Assembly (NCBI RefSeq): GCF_002028425.1
Contig: NZ_CP020043.1
Span: forward strand, 186,001 to 250,000
DNA: 64,000 bases
Origin: Streptomyces katrae
GTDB lineage: Bacteria; Actinomycetota; Actinomycetes; Streptomycetales; Streptomycetaceae
Direction: 5' to 3'
Each line of letters starts with the position of its first letter. The first letter of the stretch is position 1. Positions 1-8,360 of the stretch are shown one piece after another. The translations under genes were made by a program, and so were the position numbers. The notes beneath the pieces are model-generated. The model saw nothing but the letters and a program-made list of their open reading frames with translations. It ran no database searches and was not told the origin of the DNA.

Positions 1-86
1 TTCCCCGCGCCCCTCGGGGGCCGACGCCGGCGGTCGGGTGACCGATGGGTGGGGGCCCTCGGGGGGCTTCGGCTGGGTGGGGGGCA

Positions 87-3000
87 TCAGGAACCCTTCG
101 GCATCAGGGCTGCCGCCATCGCGCGGACCGTGGGGAGTTCTGCGAACTGGTCGAGGGTGAGGGTGGTGCCGAAGCGCTTGCGGGTGGCCGTGAGGATGCG
201 GGCCGCCGCGATGGAGTCGCCGCCGAGGGAGGTCAGGGTGTCCAGGGCGCCGACGTCCGGGCGGCGCAGGACCGTGGACCAGATGTCGCAGAGGATCTTC
301 TCCGCCTGGGTGGCCGGGGCGCTGCCGCCCGGGGCGGGGCCGGTGGTGGGCGCCTGGGCGGCGAGTTCGGCCAGCCGGGCGCGGTCCACCTTGCCGTTGC
401 GGGTCAGGGGGAGCTCTTCGTGCCAGAGCACGGCCGCCGGGAGCATGTAATCGGGGAGGTCGGCGCGCAGGGCCTGGCGGATCTCGGCCAGGTGGGGCCG
501 GTGGCCGCCGGAGGGGACGAGGTGGGCGACGAGGCGGTTGCCCTGGGGGGCGACGACGGCCCGGCCGATCTCCGCGAGGGCCGCGAGGCGGGTCTCGACC
601 TCGCCGGCCTCGATCCGGTACCCGTTGATCTTGATCTGGAAGTCGCTGCGGCCGAGGATCTGGAGGCTGCCGTCGGGCAGGTAGCGGCCCAAGTCGCCGG
701 TGCGGTACAGGCGTTCGCCGCGCACGGGGTCCTCGTAGAAGCGTTCGGCGGTGCGCTCCGGGTCGCCCCAGTAGCCGCGGGCCAGGCCCGTGCCGGCGGC
801 GGTGATCTCGCCGGTGACCCAGTCGGGGGCGTCGAGGCCGTGGCAGTCGAGGACGTAGGCGCGGTTGTTGGAGTTGGGGCGGCCGTAGGGGATGGAGGAG
901 GAACCGTCCTCGTCCTCGCCCACCGGGTGCAGGACGTTCCAGACGGTGGTCTCGGTGGGGCCGCCGAGGGAGACCACCTCCAGGCCCGGCATCAGCTCGC
1001 GCAGCTGGGAGGGGAGGGCGGGCGGGATGCGGTCGCCGCTCATCAGGACCAGCCGCAGGCCGGGCGGTACGTCGCCGTCGGAGCGGGCCTGGCCGTGCAG
1101 CAGGCCGACGATGGCGGGGACGGAGTTCCACACCGTGACCCCGTACAGCCAGCACAGTTCGAGCCAGTGGGCGGGGTCGGTGGCCTTGTCGCGGTCGGGC
1201 ATGACGAGGGCGGCGCCGGCCGAGAGGGCGCCGAAGACGTCCCAGACGGACAGGTCGAAGTGGAAGGCGCTGACGGCCATGAACCGGTCCTCGGCGGTGA
1301 TCCCGAAGCGGCCCTGGCAGTCGGCGACGAGGTTGGCGACGCTGCGGTGGCTGACCATGACGCCCTTGGGGGCGCCGGTGGTGCCGGAGGTGTAGAGCAC
1401 GTAGGCGAGGTCGTCGGGGTGGGAGCCGGGGAGCCGGTCGGGGAGTTCGGCGCGGCCGGAGCAGGGGCGGGTGAGGTCGAAGGCGGCGACGGTGTCGTCG
1501 GAGGGCCGGCCGGAGTTGGTGAGCACGCAGCGCACCTTGCCGTCGGTGAGCATGTACTCCTGCCGGGCGGCGGGCAGGGCGGCGTCCACGGGCAGGTAGG
1601 CGGCTCCGGCGAGGACGGTGGCGAGGATGCCGACGATCTGTTCGGGGCCCCGGTGGCAGACGAGGCCGACGAGTTCGCCGCGGCCGACGCCCTGGGCGCG
1701 CAGCCAGGTCGCGGCGGTGGCGGCCCGGTGCAGGAGTTCGCCGTAGCTGACGGTGCGGTCGGAGGTGAGGATCGCGGGCGCGGCGGGGGTGCGGGCCGCA
1801 CGGGCCACGATGGCGTCGCCGAGCATTTCGTCGGGCAGGGCGACGGCGGTGTCGTTGGCGGCGGCGCGGCGCTCGCGCTGGGCGGGCGGCAGCAGGTCGA
1901 AGGAGTGGCGCTGCCAGGAGCTCTCGTCGACGAGGGTTTCCAGGAGGGTGCGGTAGCCGTGTGCGAGGTCGTCGAGAAGGCCCTCGCAGAAGAGTTCGTC
2001 GATGCCGTCGAGCTGGACGACGAGGGCGCCGTGCTGCTCCATGGCGAAGGCGTTGAGCCAGACCTGGGGGGTCTGGCTGACGGTGTAGACCTCCTTGCCG
2101 AAGAGTTCCAGGGCGGAGCCGTCTACCTCGCTGCTGACGTGTCCGATGGCGCTGTTGAAGGTGTACGGCATGCGGGCACCGGTGATCCCGCCGCGGCGGA
2201 CGGCGAGTTCGCGCAGGAACTCGACGCCGGAGTAGTGCCGGTGGTCGATGTCGGTGTGCAGGCGGGCCTGGAGGAGCTGGGCGCGTTCGGCGAAGGTCAG
2301 GCGGCGGTCGACCTCGGCCTCGACGAGGAGGGTGTCGGAGAACTGGCCGATGGCCTCGAAGACCCGGGGGTGGACGGGCGGGCGGTGGGCGATGGTGGTG
2401 GTGAGGGTGAACCGCTCTCCCGCGCCCCAGGTGGCGAGGGTTTCGGCGTAGGCGGCGAGCAGCAGGGCGGAGGGGGTGAGGCCGGCGGTCGCGGCGCGGT
2501 CCTTGAGGGCGGTCCAGGCGGTGCGCTCCAGGGTGACGCGGCGCGGGGTGAAGCGGGTCTCGGTGAGGGCGGCCGGGCTGGTGCGCAGGGGCAGGTCGGG
2601 GTGGGGGGCGAGGTCGTCGGCGCGGTCCAGCCAGTAGGCGCGGGAGCGGTGGGCGGGGGCCTTGTCGCGGGCGGCTTCGAGGGCGGTGAGGTAGTCCTCG
2701 TAGGGAAGTTCCTCGTGGAGGTCGGCGCCGGGGCTCTGGTAGGCGTGCCACCAGGCGCGGAAGAAGAGGAACATGCTGATGCCGTCCATGACGAGCCCGT
2801 CGTGGCCGACGTGGAGGAGCATCCGGTCGTCGTCGAGGATGGTGGCGTCGACGGTGATCAGGGGGGCCTGGTCGGCGGGCAGGACCTGGTGGGAGCGCAT
2901 CTCGCGGAGCTGGGCGCGGATGGCGTCCTGCTGGCGGGGGGTGTGGGAGCGCAGGTCGAGGACGCCGATGCGGGGGGCGTGGTCGCCGTACTCGGTGGCC

Positions 3001-3377
3001 TGGCGTTCGTCGGACAGGAAGCGGGAGCGCAGGCCGCTGTGGGCGGCGATCACGGTGTCGAGGGAGGACTGGAGCCGGTCGATGTCCCAGTCGCCCTCGA
3101 TCTCGTGGAAGACGTGGCTGGAGACGTCGCCGACCTCGAACACCCCGCTGCGGCCGAGGTAGTAGCTGCGCTGGAGGGGGGTGAGGGGGAAGCCGGGGCC
3201 GTGGTCGGCCTCGCGCTCCAGGTGGGCGACGAGGGCGGGCTTGGCGGCTCTGACGCGGGCGATGAACTCGGGGTCCATCCGCTCGCGGTTGCCCGTCAGG
3301 CGCAGGTCGCCGTCGGCGAGGGTGACGGTCAGCCCGCGCTCGGCCATCTCGCGCAGGATGTGGCGGTGCTGGTTCAT
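87..3377 (-). CDS. NRPS, TubC-type docking domain - heterocyclization (Cy) - adenylation (Cys predicted) - PCP
   Basis: A 1096-residue single-module NRPS. Residues 1-55 resemble the TubC N-terminal docking domain. A condensation-superfamily domain follows (about 62-490). Its catalytic motif is DGLVMD (Asp193, Asp198) rather than HHxxxDG, which marks a heterocyclization domain making thiazoline/oxazoline rings. The A domain (about 505-1000) carries the YTSGTTGAPKG loop. My reading of its binding pocket is D-L-W-N-L-S-L-V-W-K, close to the known Cys code DLYNLSLIWK, so thiazoline formation is inferred. The PCP has LGGDS (Ser1055). There is no TE, so release or further extension happens elsewhere. 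The start ATG overlaps the stop of the upstream cupin-MetRS-carrier gene (ATGA), and the docking domain fits acceptance of a substrate from that carrier. It is the last gene of its operon; the 86 bases beyond it show no gene. Confidence 0.93.
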   Translation of the reverse strand: MNQHRHILREMAERGLTVTLADGDLRLTGNRERMDPEFIARVRAAKPALVAHLEREADHGPGFPLTPLQRSYYLGRSGVFEVGDVSSHVFHEIEGDWDIDRLQSSLDTVIAAHSGLRSRFLSDERQATEYGDHAPRIGVLDLRSHTPRQQDAIRAQLREMRSHQVLPADQAPLITVDATILDDDRMLLHVGHDGLVMDGISMFLFFRAWWHAYQSPGADLHEELPYEDYLTALEAARDKAPAHRSRAYWLDRADDLAPHPDLPLRTSPAALTETRFTPRRVTLERTAWTALKDRAATAGLTPSALLLAAYAETLATWGAGERFTLTTTIAHRPPVHPRVFEAIGQFSDTLLVEAEVDRRLTFAERAQLLQARLHTDIDHRHYSGVEFLRELAVRRGGITGARMPYTFNSAIGHVSSEVDGSALELFGKEVYTVSQTPQVWLNAFAMEQHGALVVQLDGIDELFCEGLLDDLAHGYRTLLETLVDESSWQRHSFDLLPPAQRERRAAANDTAVALPDEMLGDAIVARAARTPAAPAILTSDRTVSYGELLHRAATAATWLRAQGVGRGELVGLVCHRGPEQIVGILATVLAGAAYLPVDAALPAARQEYMLTDGKVRCVLTNSGRPSDDTVAAFDLTRPCSGRAELPDRLPGSHPDDLAYVLYTSGTTGAPKGVMVSHRSVANLVADCQGRFGITAEDRFMAVSAFHFDLSVWDVFGALSAGAALVMPDRDKATDPAHWLELCWLYGVTVWNSVPAIVGLLHGQARSDGDVPPGLRLVLMSGDRIPPALPSQLRELMPGLEVVSLGGPTETTVWNVLHPVGEDEDGSSSIPYGRPNSNNRAYVLDCHGLDAPDWVTGEITAAGTGLARGYWGDPERTAERFYEDPVRGERLYRTGDLGRYLPDGSLQILGRSDFQIKINGYRIEAGEVETRLAALAEIGRAVVAPQGNRLVAHLVPSGGHRPHLAEIRQALRADLPDYMLPAAVLWHEELPLTRNGKVDRARLAELAAQAPTTGPAPGGSAPATQAEKILCDIWSTVLRRPDVGALDTLTSLGGDSIAAARILTATRKRFGTTLTLDQFAELPTVRAMAAALMPKGS

Positions 3378-5677
3378 CGGGCCTCCCCCGAGGTCAGGGC
3401 GGCGACGGCGGCGGGCTCGGCGCGCTCGGCGATGACGGCGGCGAGTTCCGCGAGGGTGCCGCCGTGCAGGAGTTCGTCCATGGACAGGTCGACGTCGAGG
3501 GCGTCGAGGATCTGGTACTGGACGGTGACGGCCTGGAGGGAGCCGGCCGCGAGCTGGGTGAGGGTGCGGTGGGCGATCGGCTCGTCGGCGCCGAGCCGCA
3601 GGGCGGTGCGGGCGACCTGGGTGAGCCAGGGGGTGAGGACGGGCTCGGCCGCGTCGGCGCCCTGCGCCCGCTGCGCGGCCGGGGAGGGCTGGAAGAACAC
3701 GGCGTCGGAGAGGTCGACGGCGGCGCCGGGGGTGAGGAGTTCGACGGTACGGGGCCACGTGCGCGGGGTTTCGAGGTCCAGGGCGGCGGCCAGCCGGGCG
3801 GCGAAGCGGGGCATGAGGGGGGCGGCGGCGTGCGCGAGGAGGCGGGCGGCGGCCAGTTCGAGGGCGACGGCGGTGCGGTTCTCGTCCTCCCAGCCGGGGG
3901 TGTCGGTGAGGAGGCCTTCGGCGCGGGTGAAGCGGACGGTGTCGCGGACGATGCCGTCGAGTTCGGCGGCGGCCTGGGTGAGGGAGAAGGAGTCGTTGCC
4001 GAGCGCGCCGGTGACGGCGTCGCGGCGGGTGCCGAGGCGGGCGAGGAAGGCGGTGTGCTCGGGGGTCCAGTTCCCGGCGTCGGGGGCGCGGCCGCCGTGG
4101 TGTTTGGCGACGCGGGCGCCGAGGTCGTTGAGCCACTGCTGCCAGGTGCCGATGAGGGTGTCGGCGAGGGTGGCCTCGTAGGCGGCGCGCCGGAAGTCGG
4201 TGCGCAGGCCCTCGGGGCGGGTGGCGGCGAGGAAGTAGCGGACGGCGTCGACGGTATCGGGGCTGAGGACCTCCTTGCCCCAGATCGCGTGCCGGCGGCT
4301 GGTGGAGAACTTCTCTCCCTCCAGCAGGTAGAACTCGTTGACGTGGTAGTCGATGTCGGGGGTCCAGCCAGGGTGGGCGAGCTGGTAGAGGACCGGGTAG
4401 AGCACGGAGTGGTAGAAGCTGTTGTCGTAGCCGAAGAAGTGGACGATCTTCCAGTCGGCGGAGGGCTCGGCGGCCCGCCAGGGGCGGCCGAGGCGGGCGC
4501 CCAGTGACTGGATGCCGTGCAGGAACCCGTAGCTCATCTCGGGCCAGACCCAGATGACCTGCCCGTCGGTGTCGTCCTCGCGGGGTTCGACGCCCCAGTC
4601 GGAGGGGTGGGTGAGGGGGAGGTCGAGGGCGGGCCGGCGGAAGAGCCGGTCGGCGAGTTCGCGCAGCCGGGCGGGGACGCGGCCGCGCCGGTGGTGGGCG
4701 CGGACGTCGCCGGCGTAGGCGTGCAGGGGCAGGGTCCAGCGGGCGGCGGGGGCGGGGCGGGGTGCGCTGCCGGTGGCGGTGGAGCGGGGGTCGGCGAGGT
4801 CGGCGACGGTGTTGGGTTCGCCGCACTCCTCGCAGAGGTTGCCGCAGGTGGCGGCGCCACAGCCGGGGCAGCCGCCGGTGACGTCGGCCTCGTAGAGGTA
4901 GGCGCCGGTGCGGGCGTCGTAGAGGGCTTCGTGCGCGGTGACGGCGATCTCGCCGGAGGCGACGAGCCGGCTGAAGAAGTCCTTGAGCCCGTCGCGGTAG
5001 CCGGGGTCCTGGTCGGTGACGGTGTACTGGTCGAGGGGTATGTCCATCAGCCGCAGGGTTTCGGCGATCTCGGCGCTGTAGTGGGCGGCGGTCTCGGCGG
5101 GGGTGCGGCCTCCCTGGCGGGCGGCGCCGAGGACGTAGCTCTGGTAGTCGTCGCTGCCGGTGAGGTGGTAGGCCTCGGTGCCGTTCATGCGCTGGAAGCG
5201 GGTGAAGGCGTCGGCGCCGAGGTAGGGACCGGCGAGGTGGCCCAGGTGCAGGTCGCCGTTGGGGGTGGGCGGGGTGGAGAAGACGAAGACGGGGCGGTCG
5301 CCGAAGCCGGTGCGCACGGGTGCGGAGGCGGCGTGGGCGGCCCGCTGGGCGTCGCGCCAGTACTGGGTGAAGAAGACCAGGTCGGTGCCCGCGTCCGTGG
5401 GGTTCTCCGGGCCGGTGTTCCGCAGGACGTGGGACTCGAAGGGCTCGAAGAGGACGACGGTGCCGGGGACGGCCTCGTGGCGTTCGCCGTCGATGAGGAA
5501 CTCGCCGCGGCCGGAGACGATGACGAACAGTTCGGTCTCGTCGTGGTGGTGGTCGTCGGTGGCCCGGCCGGGGGCGACCCGGCCCCAGCCGGCACCGGTC
5601 CCGAAGCCCTCCACACCGCTCATGTCGATGCCGAACGCCTGCTCCAGCACGTCGTCGTCATAACGCGCGATGATCAT
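3374..5677 (-). CDS. Cupin / methionyl-tRNA-synthetase-like hydrazine synthetase with C-terminal carrier domain
   Basis: A 767-residue fusion. An N-terminal cupin (about 30-110) has metal-ligand candidates His43, His44, His45, Glu49 and His83. A class I aaRS domain of MetRS type follows, with HLGH (144-147, HIGH motif), a Cys-rich zinc knuckle (Cys270, 273, 282, 285) and KFSTS (456-460, KMSKS motif). The last about 75 residues look like an acyl/peptidyl carrier protein, with LAAGSLQAV and candidate phosphopantetheine site Ser713. Cupin-MetRS proteins (Spb40 of s56-p1, Tri28 of triacsin) are known to join an N-hydroxylated lysine to an amino acid such as glycine, forming an N-N bond. The neighbouring N-monooxygenase and FAD oxidase match that pathway. 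The carrier domain is the odd part; I infer it tethers the hydrazino acid, or the aminoacyl group, for the next-door NRPS. It overlaps both neighbours by ATGA. It is not a housekeeping MetRS. Confidence 0.9.
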   Translation of the reverse strand: MIIARYDDDVLEQAFGIDMSGVEGFGTGAGWGRVAPGRATDDHHHDETELFVIVSGRGEFLIDGERHEAVPGTVVLFEPFESHVLRNTGPENPTDAGTDLVFFTQYWRDAQRAAHAASAPVRTGFGDRPVFVFSTPPTPNGDLHLGHLAGPYLGADAFTRFQRMNGTEAYHLTGSDDYQSYVLGAARQGGRTPAETAAHYSAEIAETLRLMDIPLDQYTVTDQDPGYRDGLKDFFSRLVASGEIAVTAHEALYDARTGAYLYEADVTGGCPGCGAATCGNLCEECGEPNTVADLADPRSTATGSAPRPAPAARWTLPLHAYAGDVRAHHRRGRVPARLRELADRLFRRPALDLPLTHPSDWGVEPREDDTDGQVIWVWPEMSYGFLHGIQSLGARLGRPWRAAEPSADWKIVHFFGYDNSFYHSVLYPVLYQLAHPGWTPDIDYHVNEFYLLEGEKFSTSRRHAIWGKEVLSPDTVDAVRYFLAATRPEGLRTDFRRAAYEATLADTLIGTWQQWLNDLGARVAKHHGGRAPDAGNWTPEHTAFLARLGTRRDAVTGALGNDSFSLTQAAAELDGIVRDTVRFTRAEGLLTDTPGWEDENRTAVALELAAARLLAHAAAPLMPRFAARLAAALDLETPRTWPRTVELLTPGAAVDLSDAVFFQPSPAAQRAQGADAAEPVLTPWLTQVARTALRLGADEPIAHRTLTQLAAGSLQAVTVQYQILDALDVDLSMDELLHGGTLAELAAVIAERAEPAAVAALTSGEAR

Positions 5678-6948
5678 GTCGTGGCCTTTCGCGGGGACGG
5701 GAGGGACGGGATCAGGTCGGCGGCGCGGGCGGCGAGCGCCGGGGCCAGGCGGTAGCCGGAGCCGCCCGCTGCGCCCGCGAAGACCAGCCGGCCGTAGGGG
5801 TCGAGGGCGGTGACCAGGGGCCTGCCGTCGGGTCCGTAGGCGTCGCAGAACACCCGGCCCGACCGGCAGTGGGCGGCCAGGGCGGGGGCGTAGCGGGTGA
5901 GCAGGGCGCGGCCCTCGCGCAGGTGGGCGGTGGTGAGGGCCGGGTCGACGGTGGCGGGGTCGGCGTCCCATTCGGGGCAGGTGTAGCTGAACAGCCAGTG
6001 GCCGCGGTGGTGGACGGGCAGCAGGAAGGCGTCCTCCTCGTGCAGGACGACGGCCCGGTCCCCGGGGGCGGGTGGGGTCTCCACGTGCAGGGCGACGACC
6101 TTCTTGACCCGGGCCCGCAGCGGGGCGACGAGCTCGCGCCAGGCGGGCTCGGCCAGCCAGGGGCCGGGGGCGAGGACGACGTGCCCGGCGGTGAGGGTGG
6201 CGCCGCCGCTCAGGGTGAGGCGGGCGCCGCCGGGTCCGGCGGCGACGGTCAGGGCGGCGACGCCCTCGCGGAAGGAGACGGCGGGGCGCAGGTCGGCGGC
6301 GAGGAGCTGGGTGAGGGTGTGGACGTCGGCGTACTGGCAGCCGTCGCCCTCCCAGGCCCCGAAGTCCTTGGGCAGGGCGGGGACGCAGGAAGGCAGGTCG
6401 CCGGTCCAGCGGAGCTTGGCCTCGGGGAGGTAGGTCTCGCGCAGGGCCTCCTCGGCGGACTCGGGCGCGAGGACGGTCATGCCGAGGGGGTGGATGGGCA
6501 GGTCGGGGCGGGCGGTGTGGAGGTCGGCGTAGAAGCGCTCGCTCTCGGCGGCCAGGGCGCGGACGGTCTCGTCGGCCCCGCGCGGGAAGTGCAGTCCGGC
6601 GGAGCGGCGGGTGGCGCCGGAGCCGATCATGTCCCGGTCGAGGACGGTGACGGTGGCGGAGGGGTCGCGGGAGAGCACCTCGCGGGCGACGAGCACGCCG
6701 AGGATGCCCGCGCCGACCACGGCGACGTCGGTACGGGCCCCGGCCGGCCCGCCCGCGTGGCGGGCGGTGGAGCGGTAGGCGGGGGCGGCGGTGGGGTCGG
6801 CCGGCGCGGCGGCCACAGGCCCGGACGGGGTGGCGGCCGGGGTGGCAGCCGCGGGTGCGGGCGCCGGGGCCGGGGCGGGACCTGCGGCCGGGTGGGCCTC
6901 GGGGTCGGTGGTCAGGGGGCGGCAGGTTCCGGTGCGGTCCGTGGTCAT
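5674..6948 (-). CDS. FAD-dependent oxidoreductase (D-amino-acid-oxidase/glycine-oxidase family)
   Basis: A 424-residue flavoprotein of the DAO superfamily. The dinucleotide-binding VGAGILGVLVAREV lies near residue 80, and a C-terminal FAGAAGGSGYRLAPA segment is typical of the FAD-binding end of the fold. It is preceded by about 70 residues of Ala/Pro-rich sequence, longer than usual for the family. The ATG is chosen because it overlaps the stop of the N-monooxygenase gene (ATGA), a pattern repeated through this operon; a later start is possible. In the triacsin pathway a DAO-like enzyme (Tri27) oxidatively cleaves the lysine-glycine hydrazine to release hydrazinoacetic acid. By position and family this protein is inferred to do the equivalent step. 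Another amine oxidation on the pathway remains possible. Confidence 0.88.
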   Translation of the reverse strand: MTTDRTGTCRPLTTDPEAHPAAGPAPAPAPAPAAATPAATPSGPVAAAPADPTAAPAYRSTARHAGGPAGARTDVAVVGAGILGVLVAREVLSRDPSATVTVLDRDMIGSGATRRSAGLHFPRGADETVRALAAESERFYADLHTARPDLPIHPLGMTVLAPESAEEALRETYLPEAKLRWTGDLPSCVPALPKDFGAWEGDGCQYADVHTLTQLLAADLRPAVSFREGVAALTVAAGPGGARLTLSGGATLTAGHVVLAPGPWLAEPAWRELVAPLRARVKKVVALHVETPPAPGDRAVVLHEEDAFLLPVHHRGHWLFSYTCPEWDADPATVDPALTTAHLREGRALLTRYAPALAAHCRSGRVFCDAYGPDGRPLVTALDPYGRLVFAGAAGGSGYRLAPALAARAADLIPSLPSPRKATT

Positions 6949-8276
6949 CAGGCGGTCCACCGTTCGTCCTGGGAGGTCTTGGAGGACCACTCGATGAAGG
7001 AGGCGAGCTGCTCGTCCCCGCGTACGCCGCACAGCCGGTCGGCGATGCGCCGGCTGCGCCAGGCGTTGAGGCTGAGGTTGGGGTCGGCGAGGCCGCGCTG
7101 GCCGCGGACCCCGTTCTGGACGAAGATCCGGCGGTCGGCGGGCCCGTCCCAGCGGACGGCGTAGTCCTCGTCGACGCGCAGTTCCTCGCCCTCCCGCTCC
7201 AGGCGCCCGGCGAGCGGGGCGAGGAAGTCGGTGGCGGCGGGCCGGTAGCCGGTGGCCCAGACGACGACGTCGGTCTCGAACTTCTCGACGGATTCCGTCT
7301 CCTGGGTGTGCCGGGCGCGGACCTCCCAGCCGCCGAAGGGGCCGGGCCGGACGTCGAAGACCTCGCGGCCCGGGTGGAGTGCGACCAGGTCCTCGTTGCC
7401 GTCCACGAACCGGTGCATGTAGATGCCCTGGTAGATCTCGCGCAGCGTGGACTCGGAGATGCCGTCGCTGCTGAGGACGTTGCGGGAGTTCAGCGAGTGG
7501 CGGCGCTCGCGCGGCAGTCCGTAGAAGTAGTCGGCGTGGCTGGGCATGTAGTAGTCGTTGGTGAAGGGCGAGTCGTCGATCGGCAGGTAGTTCGCGCGCC
7601 GCGAGATCCACGAGACCCGGCGGGGCAGCTCCCAGCCGCCCCGGGAGATCAGGTCGAGGAAGGCCTCGGCACCGGACTGGCCGCCGCCGATGACCACGAC
7701 CCGCTTGCCTCCGACGTCCTGCGCGTTGGCCATGTAGTCGCTGACGTGGAACTGGGTGGGGCCGAGCTGGTGCTCCCCGAGCGGAGGCACCCAGGGGCGG
7801 CTGCCGACGCCGACGACGACGTTCTCGGCGGTGACCGTGCGGCGCGCGGTGCGGACCGTGAACGCCCCGAGCCCGTCGTCGAAGTCGACCTCCTCCACTC
7901 CCTCGCCGAAGACGACGTTCTCGTTGTTGCGGCTGGCCCAGGCCAGGTAGTTGCGGAACTCCAGCCGGGGCACGTCGTCGAACCGGGCGTTGAGGAAGTG
8001 GTAGACCCGGCCCTTGGCGTGCAGGTAGGAGAGGAAGGAGAAGGGGTTCGCGGGGTCGGCCAGGCTGACCAGGTCCTTGAACTGGGAGACCTGGAGGCTG
8101 GTGCCGGGGATCTGCTGGCCGTCGTGCCAGCCGAAGGACTCCTTGCGGTCGAGGAAGAGATTGGGTACGTCCGGCCTGCTGTGCAGCAGGGACGCCAGGC
8201 TGAGGTTGGCCGGGCCCACGCCGACTCCCACGCAGCGGAAGTGCGTGATGCCCGGCCGGAAGCTCTCGTGCCCCAT
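6948..8276 (-). CDS. L-lysine/L-ornithine N-monooxygenase (flavin-dependent N-hydroxylase)
   Basis: A 442-residue class B flavin monooxygenase of the IucD/SidA/PvdA family. Visible motifs are the N-terminal GVGVGPANLSLA (FAD), a central VVIGGGQSGAEAFLDL (NADPH) and ATGYRPA near the C terminus. The family hydroxylates the side-chain amine of Lys or Orn. Lysine N6 is inferred here because the gene is translationally coupled to the FAD oxidase and the cupin-MetRS hydrazine synthetase, as with Spb38 and Tri26. A hydroxamate siderophore role is less likely, since no siderophore synthetase or transporter is nearby. The start is the ATG at 8276. Confidence 0.93.
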   Translation of the reverse strand: MGHESFRPGITHFRCVGVGVGPANLSLASLLHSRPDVPNLFLDRKESFGWHDGQQIPGTSLQVSQFKDLVSLADPANPFSFLSYLHAKGRVYHFLNARFDDVPRLEFRNYLAWASRNNENVVFGEGVEEVDFDDGLGAFTVRTARRTVTAENVVVGVGSRPWVPPLGEHQLGPTQFHVSDYMANAQDVGGKRVVVIGGGQSGAEAFLDLISRGGWELPRRVSWISRRANYLPIDDSPFTNDYYMPSHADYFYGLPRERRHSLNSRNVLSSDGISESTLREIYQGIYMHRFVDGNEDLVALHPGREVFDVRPGPFGGWEVRARHTQETESVEKFETDVVVWATGYRPAATDFLAPLAGRLEREGEELRVDEDYAVRWDGPADRRIFVQNGVRGQRGLADPNLSLNAWRSRRIADRLCGVRGDEQLASFIEWSSKTSQDERWTA

Positions 8277-8360
8277 GGTTCGGAACCTCTCGTTCGTTGT
8301 GCGGTGGCTGAGGTGAGGGGGAAGTGGGGTGAGGGAGGGGTGGGGTGGGTCGTCAGACGG

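Noticed and set aside
3374..5677. Second housekeeping or antibiotic-resistant methionyl-tRNA synthetase
   Set aside because: It is fused to a cupin and a carrier domain, and sits in a biosynthetic operon with overlapping genes.
6948..8276. Hydroxamate siderophore cluster, suggested by the N-monooxygenase
   Set aside because: No siderophore synthetase, acyltransferase or uptake genes are adjacent. The coupled cupin-MetRS and FAD oxidase fit hydrazine formation better.
6948..8276. Piperazic acid pathway (KtzI/KtzT type)
   Set aside because: No KtzT-like small haem protein is present, and a cupin-MetRS protein is not used in that pathway.
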